Assembly: GCA_965249835.1 (NCBI GenBank)
Contig: CBDFMY010000001.1
Span: forward strand, 248,001 to 312,000
DNA length: 64,000 bases
Direction of reading: 5' to 3'
Source of the DNA: JAHRAW01 sp965249835
GTDB taxonomy: Bacteria; Pseudomonadota; Gammaproteobacteria; Arenicellales; Poriferihabitantaceae
The position numbers and the translations under genes are program-made. The notes below the pieces were generated by a model, which searched no databases, was not told the DNA's origin, and saw only the letters and a program-made list of their open reading frames with translations. Position 1 is the stretch's first letter. Each line of letters opens with the position of its first letter. This document shows, one piece after another, positions 1 to 13,200 of this stretch.

Positions 1-1215
1 GGTGATAATCGGCTTGCCGGTGTCGATGACCCTGACCGTGCGGGTCTTCTGCTCGGCGGCGTTACCGGCGGTGTCGGTTACATCGTAGGTGACCTGGTAC
101 TCTCCAACCCGGTCGGTGATTACCTCGTCACCGGCAATGACAATCCTGCGGGTGAGTTCAATGTCATCATCCACCAGGTCGGTCGCCGTTGCCTTCAGTT
201 CGGTATACCCCTCGCCAAACTCGATGGTCTGCGGATTATCACCAGTCAGGGTGATAATCGGCTTGCCGGTGTCGATGACCCTGACCCTGCGGGTCTTCTG
301 CTCGGCGGCGTTACCGGCGGTGTCGGTTACATCGTAGGTGACCTGGTACTCTCCAACCCGGTCGGTGATTACCTCGTCACCGGCAATGACAATCCTGCCG
401 GTGAGGTCGCCATCCACCAGGTCGGTCGCCGTTGCATTCAGTTCGGTGTAAGCCATGCCGAAATGGATGGTCTGCGGATTATCACCGGTCAGGGTGATAA
501 TCGGCTTGGTGTTGTCGATGACCCTGACCGTGCGGGTCTTCTGCTCGGCGGCGTTACCGGCGGTGTCGGCTGCATCGTAGGTGACCGAGTAATCCCCGAC
601 TCGGTCGGTGTTCACTGCACTACTGTCAATGACAATGTTGCCGGTGAGGTCGCCATCCACCCGATCGGTCGCCGTTGCCTCCAGTTCGGTGTAAGCCGTG
701 CCAAACTCGATGGTCTGCGGATTAGCGCCGGTCAGGGTGATCACCGGCTTGCCGGCGTCGATGACCCTGACCGTGCGCGTCACGGTATCGGCGGCGTTGC
801 CGGCGGCGTCGGTTACATTGTAGGTGACTTCGTAGGTGCCGACCTGATTGATGACCACGTTGGTCGAATCAATGACAATGTTGCCGGTGAGGTCGCCATC
901 CACCCGATCGGTCGCCGTTGCATTCAGTTCGGTGTACCCCTCGCCAAACTCGATAGTCTGCGGATTATCACCGGTCAGGGTGATAATCGGCTTGGTGTTG
1001 TCGATGACCCTGACCGTGCGGGTCTTCTGTTCGGCGGCGTTACCGGCGGTGTCGGTTACATCGTAGGTGACCGAGTAATCCCCGACTCGGTCGGTGTTCA
1101 CTGCACTACTGTCAATGACAATGTTGCCGGTGAGTTCGATGTCATCATCCACCAGGTCGGTCGCCGTTGCATTCAGTTCGGTGTACCCCTCGCCAAACTC
1201 GATGGTCTGTGGGTT
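1..1215 (-). repeat. Tandem ~242-bp repeats encoding DUF5011-like Ig domains
   Basis: Five near-identical units lie inside the giant gene, marked by the repeated motif 'gtcagggtgataatcgg' and close variants near 245, 487, 733 and 973. Each encodes about 81 residues running from DTGKPIITLTG through EFGEGYTELKATATD to VTYDVTDTAGNAAEQKTRTV. The DNA is far more alike than protein constraint requires, which suggests recent amplification or gene conversion. Confidence 0.85.
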
Positions 1216-4200
1216 AGCACCAGTCAAGGTAATCACCGGCGCGGTCTTATCGGTGATGGTGATAGTTTGTTCGGCGGTGCTACTGCGTCCATTGCTATCG
1301 GTTGCGGTCCAAGTGATTTTATGGACACCTACGGCAAACGCATTGTCCGTTGGGTTGCGGGTGATGGTCACCGAATCGGCGGCCAGGTCAGTAGCCGTTG
1401 CCTGTCCCACGGTGACTGGCGTGGTCGGTCCGGTGGCTTCTTTGGTTACATCCGCCGGCAGGGTAATCACCGGCGCGGTGGTGTCCACAACCGTGATGGT
1501 TTGCTTGGCCGTCATTTCATTGCTTGAAGCATCGGTGGCAGTCCAGGTGATGATGGTGTCGCCCAGCGGGAAAGTATCGGGCGCGTCGTCGGTGATGTCG
1601 CCATCGGAGGACCTGGCGATGCCGTAATCGGAGCGATCAAGCGGGGTCAAAGTAGCCGTCGCCTCAAAGGTTTCGTCATCCGGGGCGGTAATGGCCGGCG
1701 CCGTGGTGTCGGTGACCATGACGGTGCGGGTCACGGTATCGGCGGCGTTGCCGGCGGCGTCGGTTACATCGTAGGCGACGGTGTATTCCCCGACCCGGTC
1801 GGTGTTCACCGCGCTGCTGTCAATGACAATGCTGCCGGTGAGGTCGCCATCCACCCGATCGGTCGCCGTTGCATTCAGTTCGGCATACTCCTCGCCAAAC
1901 TCAATGATCTGCGGATTGGCGCCGGTCAGGGTGATAATCGGCTTGCCGGTGTCGATGACCCTGACCGTGCGGGTCTTCTGCTCGGCGGCGTTACCGGCGG
2001 TGTCGGTTACATCGTAGGTGACCGAATAATCCCCGACTCGGTCGGTGTTCACTGCGCTACTGTCAATGACAATGTTGCCGGTGAGGTCGCCATCCACCGC
2101 ATCGGTCGCCGTTGCATTCAGTTCGGTGTAAGCCATGCCGAAATGGATGGTCTGCGGATTATCACCGGTCAGGGTGATAATCGGCTTGCCGGTGTCGATG
2201 ACCCTGACCGTGCGGGTCTTCTGCTCGGCGGCGTTACCGGCGGTGTCGGTTACATCGTAGGTGACCGAGTAATCCCCGACTCGGTCGGTGTTCACTGCAC
2301 TACTGTCAATGACAATGTTGCCGGTGAGTTCGCCATCCACCAGGTCGGTAGCGGTGGCATTCAGTTCGGTGTAAGCCATGCCAAACTCGATGGTCTGCGG
2401 ATTATCACCGGTCAGGGTGATAATCGGCTTGCCGGTGTCGATGACCCTGACCGTGCGGGTCTTCTGCTCGGCGGCGTTACCGGCGGTGTCGGTTACATCG
2501 TAGGTGACCGAGTAATCTCCAACCCGGTCAGTGTTCACTGTGCCGGCAATGGCAATCTTGCTGGTTAGTTCGGTGTCATCATCCACCCGATCGGTCGCGG
2601 TGGCATTCAGTTCGGTGTAAGCCGTGCCAAACTCAATGATCTGCGGATTAGCACCGGTCAGGGTAATCACCGGCTTGCCGGCGTCGATGACCCTGACTGT
2701 GCGCGTCACGGTATCGGCGGCGTTACCGGCGGCGTCGGTTACATCGTAGGTGACCTGGTACTCTCCAACCCGGTCGGTGATTACCTCGTCACCGGCAATG
2801 ACAATCCTGCGGGTGAGTTCAATGTCATCATCCACCAGGTCGGTCGCCGTTGCCTCCAGTTCGGCATACCCCTCGCCAAACTCGATGGTCTGTGGGTTAG
2901 CACCAGTCAAGGTAATCACTGGCGCGGTCTCATCGGTGATGGTGATGGTCTGGGTTGCGGTTGCTTCATTACTCGAAGCATCGGTTGCGGTCCAAGTGAT
3001 TTTATGGACACCTACGGCAAACGCATTGTCCGTTGGGTTGCGGGTGATGGTCACCGAATCGGCGGCCAGGTCAATAGCCGTTGCCTGTCCCACGGTGACT
3101 GGCGTTGTCGGTCCGGTGGCTTCTTTGGTTACATCCGCCGGCAAGGTAATCACTGGCGCGGTCTTATCGGTGATGGTGACGGTCTGGGTTGCGGTTGCTT
3201 CATTACTCGAAGCATCAGTTGCCGTCCAAGTGATTTTATGGACACCTACGGCAAACGCATTGTCCGTTGGGTTGCGGGTGATGGTCACCGAATCGGCGGC
3301 CAGGTCAATAGCCGTTGCCTGTCCCACGTCGACTGGCGTGGTCGGTCCGGTGGCTTCTTTGGTTACATCCGCCGGCAGGGTAATCACCGGCGCGGTCGTA
3401 TCGGTGATGGTGATGGTTTGTTCGGCGGTGCTACTGCGTCCATTGCTATCGGTTGCGGTCCAAGTGATTTTATGGACACCTACGGCAAACGCATTGTCCG
3501 TTGGGTTGCGGGTGATGGTCACCGAATCGGCGGCCAGGTCAGTAGCGGTTGCCTGTCCCACGGTGACTGGCGTTGTCGGTCCGGTGGCTTCTTTGGTTAC
3601 ATCCGCCGGCAGGGTAATCACCGGCGCTGTGGTGTCCACAACCGTGATGGTTTGCTTGGCCGTCATTTCATTGCTTGAAGCATCGGTTGCGGTCCAGATG
3701 ATGATGGTGTCGCCCAGCGGGAAAGTATCGGGCGCGTCGTCGGTGATGTCGCCATCGGAGGACCTGGCGATGCCGTAATCGTCCCGGCTAAGCGGTGTCG
3801 CCGTGGCCGTCGCCTCAAAGGTCTGGTCGTGCGGTGCGGTGATGGACGGCGCGGTGGTGTCGGTGACCATGACGGTGCGGGTCTTCTGCACGGCGGCGTT
3901 GTTCTGGGCATCGGAGACATTGTAGGTGACGGTGTATTCCCCGACCGCGTTTGCGTCCACGTTGTCCGTATTAATATCAATGCTGCCGGTAAGGTCACCG
4001 TCCACTGCATCGGTAGCGGTAGCGCCGTGTTCGGTATAAACCGTGCCGAGTTCGATCCGGTTGTTGTCGGCGGTGTTTTTCAGCAGGGTAATCACCGGCG
4101 CGGTGGTGTCCACAACCGTGATGATCTGCTTGGCCGTCATTTCATTGCTTGAAGCATCGGTTGCGGTCCAGGTGATGATGGTGTCGCCCAGCGGGAAGGT

Positions 4201-7200
4201 CGCCGGCGCGTCGTGGGTGATAGTCGCCGTGTCATCGGTGGTGGTTGCCATGTCGTAGTGGTCGTCAGCAGTCAGCGGCGTCAAGGTAGCCGTGGCCTCG
4301 GTGCTATAGGGCAAAGGCGCAACAATATCCGGCACCACCCCATCCACCTTGTGATTCGGATTATCGGGGTTGGCGGCGACACGCAGAAGCAACGGGTTAC
4401 CGACGACATCGGTGAGGTCCGAAGGGCCTGTTGCGATCAGGATCAAATCATGTGTGTTATTACTGATACCGTCTTCGTCCAGATCGCCTTCTTTGACCGT
4501 GTAACTTCCTTCTAATGACATGGCCGAGGCATTGCTATCAGCAGGAAAAGGAAAGCGCATGGTAGTAGTTTCGGTACCTATGTACAGAGTTAATGCCAGT
4601 GTTGGTTTCGGCAAAGCGTCCGTCACCAACGGCTCACTAAAGTCCATGCGCATCCTGATTTGTTCGCCCAGAATGTAGGTGTCGCCCTGGTTCGGCGTGG
4701 AAACAATCGACACTCCGGTCACCTCTGGTGCCACGCCATCCACCTTGTGCAGTGGGTCATCGCTAGTGGCGTACGCGGTCAGGCTCAGATCCGCCGGGTT
4801 GCCGACAATATCGGTGACCATGCCGCTCGTCACCTCCAGGGCATCGGCACCAATGCCAACGCCGTTATTGTCCTCATCGCCGGTTTGCACGGTGTAACCG
4901 AACAATAGGGAATCGTCATCGAGTTGCACCGCCGCATATTCCATTGCCACGCGAGAATCATCGTCGCCCAAAGACATCCACAGAACCGGTGCCTCATCAA
5001 TCACGGTCACCGGCTCGTCGAAATCCACCCGCACCGTGATCCGCTCGCCGATACGGTAATAGCCGAAGAGTCTTGGCTCGGAGGTGATGGTCACATTCGT
5101 CACCTCTGGCGCCACCGCGTCCACCTTGTGCTCTGGCTGATCAGCAACGGCGGCATGGGCGGGGAATATCAGAGTCAGCGGATTGTCTGCAAGATCGACG
5201 GCACTGCCACCTTCAACCAGATGCAGTGCATTGAAACTGATGCCGTCCGGGTCGTAATCACCGTTTTGCACGGTGTAGTAGATGATTTTAAAAGTGGAGA
5301 GACCTAGCTGACCGTCGGCGGGGGTGATGACCTCAGTCCCGCCCAGATTCAACTTCAAACGCAGATCATGAACCTCTCCATGCAACACCGGCTCGGTGAA
5401 CACGACCGTCACCACAATTTGCTCACCCGCCCGATAGGTGTCGCCATCTTGCGGGCTAGATGTGATATCAGCGCTCTCCACCTCTGGCGCGACACCATCC
5501 ACGCGGTGCTTCGAGTCATTCTCAAAGGCAAACTGCGTCAAGTCCAAATTCGCCGCGTTGCCAACTGCATCGGCAAGGCTGCCGCTCGTCAAACTCAGCG
5601 CATTCGCACCCATGCTGATGCCGGTGCTGTCCTCATCGCCGGCTTGCACGGTGTAGGTGAATAATGCCCGAGAATCGTTTTCCTGAACTTTGTATTGTGC
5701 GATGACCGCACCCGAATTCAAAGTGAGTGTCAGGTTTAGATTTTCTTTATCACCCCCGGTCGGCTCGCTGAAAAGCACTTCAACCTCAATTTCATCACCT
5801 AAGCCGTAGTATTGGCGATCGTTCGGCGTGGAAATAATCGACACGCCCGTCACCTCTGGTGGAGTGGCATCCGCCACCGTGACCACCTGGGTCGCACTCA
5901 CTGCATTACCCGCTGGATCGGTCGCGGTCCAGGTGATGATGGTCAAACCCAGCGGGAAAGTATCAGGCGCGTCGTCGGTGATAATCGCCGTGCCATCGCT
6001 GGAAGTAGCCATGCCGTAGTGGTCGTCAGCAGTCAGCGGCGTCAAGGTAGCCGTGGACTCAAAGGTCTGAGCCGCCGGCACAACAATATCCGGCGGCACG
6101 CCATCCACCTTGCGCGTCGGCTCATCAGTGATCGCGACATGCGCCAGACTTAAATCCACCGGATTACCCAGGTCATCGGTAACACTGCCGCCATCCGCCA
6201 CACTCAGCGCATCGGCACCGATGCTGACACCGTTTTTATCCAGGTCGCCGAGTTGTACGGTATGTCGGAATAAGATTTGGCGCGGTGTGTTGAGCGATAC
6301 CCTGCCCGGCAAGATTACCTCACCGCTATCCATGCCCAGCGCCAAACGCAGAGCCGTGACATCCCCAGAGGGATAGGTGTCAAAACTCACCAGCACGCGA
6401 ATATACTCGCCCAACTTGAAGGTGCTGGGGTCGGGGTTGTCAGACGCGGGGGAAAGAATATTCACACTTGTTACCCGCGGACCCACCCCATCCACCTTGT
6501 GCAGCGGGTCATTGCTAATGGCCTGCGCGCTCAGGCTCAGGTCGGCCGGGTTGCCGATAATATCGGTGACCATACCGCTCGTCACCTCCAGCGCATTCGC
6601 ACCAATGCTGATGCCGTTATTGTCCTCATCGCCGGCTTGCACGGTGTAACCGAACAACAGGGAAGTGTCATCGGGTTGCACCGCCGCATACTCCATCGCC
6701 ACTCTGCGCGGTTCATCGTCGCCCAAAGACATCCACAGAACCGGCGCATCATCAATAATGGTCACCGGCTCGTCGAAATCCACCCGCGCCGTGATCCGCT
6801 CGCCGCTACGGTAATAGCCGAAGAGTCTTGGCTCGGAGGTGATGGTCACAGCCGTCACCTGCGGTCCCACGCCATCCACCTGGTATGCCGGATCATCAGT
6901 GAACGCGAAATCCGCCAGACTTAAATTCACCGGATTGCCCGATTCATCGGTGACGTTCTCCTCTGGCACCAGCATCAATGCATTGGCACCCAGGCTGAAG
7001 CCATTTTTGTCCAGATCGCCGGATTGCACGACATAACTGAAATCCAGGGCAAGACCGTGGCCAGTGAGGCCGTGTTTCCTTGAATTTCGTGCGGTGACCC
7101 GGCCGGACTCCAGCGTATACTGCATGGATAACTGCCCCTGAAGCACGGGAAAGAAACTATCAAAAGCCAGCACCACTTTAATTTCTTCACCCAATGCGTA

Positions 7201-10200
7201 GGTATTGTGGTTGGCTGGCTGCGGAGTAACCAACACAAAACTCACCTTCGGCACCACGCCATCCACCTTGTGCTTCGGATGATCGGAGTTGGCGATGCCA
7301 CGCAGCAGCAGCCGGTTACCGGCGGCATCGGTGAGGTCAGTTGCCAGTCCGGCAATGAACAAACTTTGTGTGTTACTGATGCCGTCTTCGTCCAGATCGC
7401 CTTCTTGCACCGTGTAACTTCCTTCCAACGACATCACCGGCTCATCGCTATCAGCGGGATAGGGAAAGCGCATGGCAGTTCTTTTGCTCCCTAGGTATAG
7501 ATTTATATTGAGAGTCGGTGGTGGCGAAACTGTGGCAAAAACCGGCTCGCTAAAGTCCAGGCGCATCCTGATTTGTTCGCCCAGGAGGTAGATGCCGCCC
7601 TGGTTCGGCGTGGAAATAATCGACACGCCGGTCACCGCTGGCGCGACGGCATCCACCACCGTGAACACAAAGTCGCCGGAGACCGATGCGCCGTTGGCAT
7701 CGGTTGCGGTATAGGTCAGGGTGCGGACACCGTCCTCGGTGGGCCTGCCGGACAGGGCGCGGCTGCCCGGGTCAAATGCCAGCCCGGGCGGCAGGTCGCC
7801 TTCTAATGTATACACAATCTGTGGTGCGCCATCTCTGGCCGCCGGCAACTTAATCGGCCCGATAGGCGCTATCGGCAACAGTTCATTTTGCCGCAGACTC
7901 AGGCGCAGTGGCTCAGCAAAACTCGGTTGCTCCACTACCCTGATTCTCAAACGCTCACTAATCGTCTCGCGGGCACCGACATCAATAACGGTGTATCTGA
8001 AGGAGTAACCTTGTCCGGTGGTGACCTGCTCCGCGGTGCCGTGCAGGCGGCGGGTATGCCGATTAAATTGGATGCCCGGCGGCAGGCTTTCATAAGATGT
8101 GGAGTTTTGAAATACCGGGTTTGCGCCAGTGCCACCCTGCGGCTGTGGCAAGACGCGCTCAAACGCAATGCCACGAGTAATGAACTGTATATCGGCAATC
8201 GGTGGATCAAAATACATCGGTATATATGGCGGGAAGTCACCATTTTCACGCACCCGGACAAGTACGGTCAGGACGTCAGAGCCGCCAAGTTCGTCTTCCG
8301 CGACATATACATAGCTGAGACGGGCTTGACGAAGGTCGGCGGCGGTGGCAATGGTTGGGGTGCCGTATAGGCTACGCGTGGCGGCGTTATACTTGATTCC
8401 ATGACTTGCACTCTGGAATGTGTAAGTCACCTCGCCAATGCCGCCAGTGGCTGCTGGCAGGACAACCGGCGTGATGGGCACCCCCCGGTCAAAAACATGG
8501 CCACTGAAACTTCCAGGAAATTGCGGCTTGGTTGCCTCCACAGTGAATTCCTGGCTGGCAACCGCGCCGTTGGCATCGGTCGCCGTGTAAACCAGGACAT
8601 ACACCCCAAGCCTTATATAGATTGACAGTTCCCGGCGTGCCGGATCATAGCGCACACGCTCCGGCAGATCCCGGATCTGCTCGCCTCGCTTCTCTTGCAG
8701 GTTATAGGTCAAATCGCCGTGGCCATGTTCGGCAAGCGGCAGGATCATGGGCTCAGTGTATCTACTCGCTCGGATGAGCATATCTTCCACCTCAGCGACA
8801 AATCGCGGCGGCTTCGCCACGCGCACCTGGAAACGCAGGCTATCGCTGGCACCGTTGCTATCAGTCGCGCTCCATTCCAATTCGGTCGCCGCGGCCGGCG
8901 TGGTCGGGGTGCCGGACAGGGTGCGGATGGCGCGGTCAACTGCCAGCCCGTCCGGCACGGGCAGCAGGGTATAACTCAGAGGCATGGCGCCATGCTGTGG
9001 CGCCGGCAGGGCAAGGTCGGGAATCGCCGCGCTGGCGGTGTAAATCTGGTCGTCAACGCGGATACCGACAAAACTCGGCGGCGGCACTACGCTGAAACTG
9101 AACTCCAGCGTATCCACAGCGCGGTTCACATCACGCACCTGCCATCTCAGTGGAATGGCCTCGGCAACCGCCGGCGGCGTGCCGCCCAGGGTGTGCGTGG
9201 TGCGGTCATAACCCAACCAACCCGGTAGCGCGTCCTCATTCAGGGTGTATTGCTTGTCGCCGTAGCCGCCACTGGTGTTGGTCGGCAGGGTCAGAAGCAC
9301 CGGTCGTCCGACGGTAAATGTCTGCTCCGGGATGGTGCTACCAAACCGCAAGGGTGATAGCACGAACAGAAAGAATTCTGTGGTGGCGATGGCACCGTTC
9401 CAGTCTGTAGCGGTGTATGTTATTGCTATTGTTGCTGTGCTGGTCGGAGTGCCGCTCAGTCGGCGGGTGCGTTGGTCAAAACTCAGCCCGGCGGGTATTT
9501 GAGGATAGAGCGTATATGTCAAGGGCGCGACGCCGCCGGTGGCTGCCGGCAGTAATCTATTGATCGGCGGCATGTTCGCCGTGAGGACGATGTTGGCAAT
9601 GCGGGCATCATCAAAGGTCGGCCGCTGCGCTATGCTCACCAAAAAACGCAGGGGGGTGCTGACGCCGTTGCTATCGGTCGCGCTCCATTCCAATTCGGTC
9701 GCCGCGGCTGGCGTGGTCGGCGCGCCGGACAGGGTGCGAGTGACGCGGTCAAATGCCAGCCCGGCCGGCGCCGGCGTCAGCGTGTATGTCAGGTCAAGGG
9801 CACTGGTCGCCTGCGGCAGGACAAGGTCGGGAATCGCCGCGCTGGCGGTGTAAATCTGGTCGTCAATGCCGGCCTCGGCAAAACTCGGCGCGGCGACTAT
9901 GGTCATTTGAAATCTCAAGGACGCAACCGATGGCACCGCATCGGTTGCCATCCACTGCAACTCGGTGGTCGCCACGGGCGCGCTCGGTGTGCCGGACAGG
10001 GTGCGGGTGTCGGCATCAAATACCAGCCCGGGTGGGATGCTACCCAGCAACTCATAACGCCGGGGTGCGACGCCGCCAATGGCTTGCGGCAGGACAAGGC
10101 TGACCGACTGCCCGACCGTATAGATCTGCTCCGGCACCGAATTCACATCCATAAAGCGAGGCACCGCGCCGACCTGATGCGCCGGCGCATTGGTGAGGGT

Positions 10201-13200
10201 AAGACCCTCAAGGCTTAGGCGCAGCGGGTTACCCACGGCATCTGCCAGGCTGCCGCCGCTCACATTCAACCCGCCGACACCGACGCTGATACCGTCCTCG
10301 TCCAGGTCACCTATTTGCACCTGATAGGCGAGTTCTATTACCGAGACCAGGAAGCGAGATTTCTCAAAGGTCAAGGTGCGGGCGACATCGCCGATCAACA
10401 AAGGCAGCGACAGAATCGGCGAACCGCCGGACCTGACCAACTGATCCAGCGTCAAACGCACCCGAATCATCTCGCCCAACCCATACACCTCCCCGTGCGC
10501 TGGTGTGGAGACGATGCGCAGATGGGTCACCTTCGGCGCCGCGGCATCCACCTTGTGCTCCGGGTGATTGGTGATGGTGTGTTGCGCCAGGCTCAGAATC
10601 AGCGGCCTGCCGGCCGGGTTGGTGACGCTGCCGCCGGTCAAACTCAGCGCATCGGCACCGATGCTGATGCCGTCTTCGTCCAGATCGCCGTCTTGCACGG
10701 TGTAGATGAAACTCACAATTCCACGTTCATCAAAACTGCCAACGCTCGTTCTCTGCGAGACCACCGCACCCGAATCCAGGTTCAGCGTCATTTGCAGATT
10801 GCCTGGATCCCCCACAAGCGGATCGTTGAAAAGCAGCGTGACGCTAATCTTTTCGCCTTGCCGATAGGTGTGCCCCGGGTCGGTTCCGGAGGCTATGCCC
10901 AGGCTCGTCACCCGAGGTCTATCGCTGTCCACCGTGAACACAAAGTCGCCGGAGACCAATGCGCCGTTGGCATCGGTTGCGGTATAGGTCAGGGTGCTGA
11001 CACCGTCCTCGGTGGGCCTGCCGGACAAGACGCGGGTGCCCGAGTTAAATACCAGCCCGGGCGGCAAAGTGCCTTCGAATGTATACCCAATCGGCGGTGC
11101 GCCATCTCTGGCAGCCGGCAACTTAATCGGCTCGGCCGGTGCTACCGGCAACGGTTTACTTTGCCGCAGATTCAAGCGCAGTGGCTCAGCAAAACTCGGC
11201 GCGGCGACTACCGTCATTTGAAATCTCAAGGACGCAACCGATGGCACCGCATCGGTTACCATCCACTGCAACTCGGTGGCCGCCATGGGCGCGCTCGGTG
11301 TGCCGGACAGGGTGCGGGTGTCGGCATCAAATACCAGCCCGGGCGGGACGCTACCGGTCAAGCCATAACGCCGGGGGGCGACACCGCCAATGGCTTGCGG
11401 CAAAGCAAGGCTGACCGACTGCCCGACCGTATAGATCTGCTCTGGCAGCGGATTCACATCAAAGCGAGGCACCGCGCCGACCTGATGCGCCGGCGCATTG
11501 GTGAGGGTATGACCCTCAAGGCTTAGGCGCAACTGGTTACCCGCGATATCTGCCAGGCTGCCGCCGGTCACCTTCAACCCGCCGGCGCCGATGCTGATGC
11601 CGTCTTCGTCCAGGTCACCGCCTTGCACCTGATAGGCGAGTTCTATTGCCAAGGCCGGGAAGCGAAATTTGTCGAAGGTCAAGGTGCGGGGGTCATCGCC
11701 GATCAACAAAGGCAGCGACAGAATCGGCGAGCCGCCGGCTATGACCGGCTGATCCAGCGTCAGGCGCACCCGAATCATCTCGCCCAACCGATACACCGCC
11801 CCCTGCGCTGGTGTGGAGACGATGCGCAGATGGGTCACCTTCGGCGCCGCGGCATCCACCTTGTGATGCGGGTCATTGGTGACGGTGTGTTCCGCCAGGC
11901 TCAGAAGCAGCGGAGTCTTGTCGTTGCCGGCGTTGGTGACGCTGCCGCCGGTCAAACTCAGCGCATCGGCGCCGATGCTGATGCCGTTTTCGTCCAGGTC
12001 GCCGTCTTGCACGATGAAGGTGAAACCCACAAGTCTATTAAAATTGGCAACGGAAGGGGACGTTCTCTGCGAGACGACCGCCCCCGAATCCAGGTTCAGC
12101 GTCAAACGCAGATTGTCCAGATCCCCCACCAGCGGCTGGTTGAAAGTCAGCGTGACGTTAATCTCTTCGCCTTGCCGATAGGTGTCGCCCTGGTCGGGTC
12201 TGGAGGCTATGCCCAGATTGGTCACCCGCGGTCCGCCGCCGTCCACCTTGTGCTGCCCAGCGTTGGTGATGATTAAATCAGTGATGTCTCTAAGCAAAAA
12301 GTTGCCCGCTACATCATATCTTACATCATAGGTTCCCCCTGAGTAAAAATTGCCACCATCCCGGGGCCTGCCCAAGTAACTGATACCATCGGCGTCATAG
12401 TCGCCGGCTTGCACGGTGTAGTGGAAAACTATTTCGGTGATGGTGTGGTATTCACCACCGTGATAAGTGTGAGACTGGGGGCTGATCATCCCCTCCGCCA
12501 TGACCGTGCCCGAACTCAGAGTGATCGGCTGTGATACTTGGAAGTTAGGCGGGTGTGTAAGCAAACCTTTACTGAAAGCCACGCGCAGTTGAATCGTCTC
12601 GCCCGCTCGATAGGTGTCGCCCTCGGCTGGCCTGGAGAGGATGCTTACCTCAGTAACCTGCGGCGGGATGGCATCTACCGTCTGCGCCGGGTCGTTGCCG
12701 ATGGCGTGCTCGGCAAGACTGCTATCACCCGTTGGATTGCCGGCGGCATCGGTAATCGTGTCGGTGCCAACCGACGCCAGCGCATCGGCCGCAATGCTGA
12801 TGCCGTCCGGGTCCAGGTCGCCGGGTTGCACGCGATAGGTGAAGCCAACGGATCGGTTGTTAGTGTTGTGCACTGCGGCGTCATAGCGCGCCCTCACCCG
12901 GCGCGTGCCGATATCCAGGCGCAGGCGAGGCGAGCCGGTCACGGTAACCGGCTCAGCAAAATCCACCCGCACTTTTATCTCTTCATCCGCCAGATACGAG
13001 GAGGGAAAATTATCGCCGAAAAGGCCGGGCGGACGGGTGGTGAAGGTAACATCGGTTACCCGCGGCGGGGTGCCGTCCACCTGGTATCTGGGGTCGTAGA
13101 AGAAGAAGTGTTCCGCCAGGCTCAGATTCGCTGGGATGCCGGTCTCGTCGGTAATACTGCCGCCATACAACCGCAACGCCTCCGCGCCGATGCTGATGCC

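Noticed and set aside
463..1527. Long plus-strand open frame opposite the giant gene
   Set aside because: It mirrors the Ig repeats of the minus strand, has no recognisable protein motif and merely repeats with the same period; an antisense shadow.
1..4000. Regularly spaced repeats suggesting a CRISPR array
   Set aside because: Units are about 240 bp, coding throughout and in one reading frame; no short repeats with unique spacers.
10315..11526. 403-codon plus-strand open frame
   Set aside because: Lies opposite the N-terminal half of the giant protein, which has a signal peptide and clear Ig domains on the other strand; a shadow.
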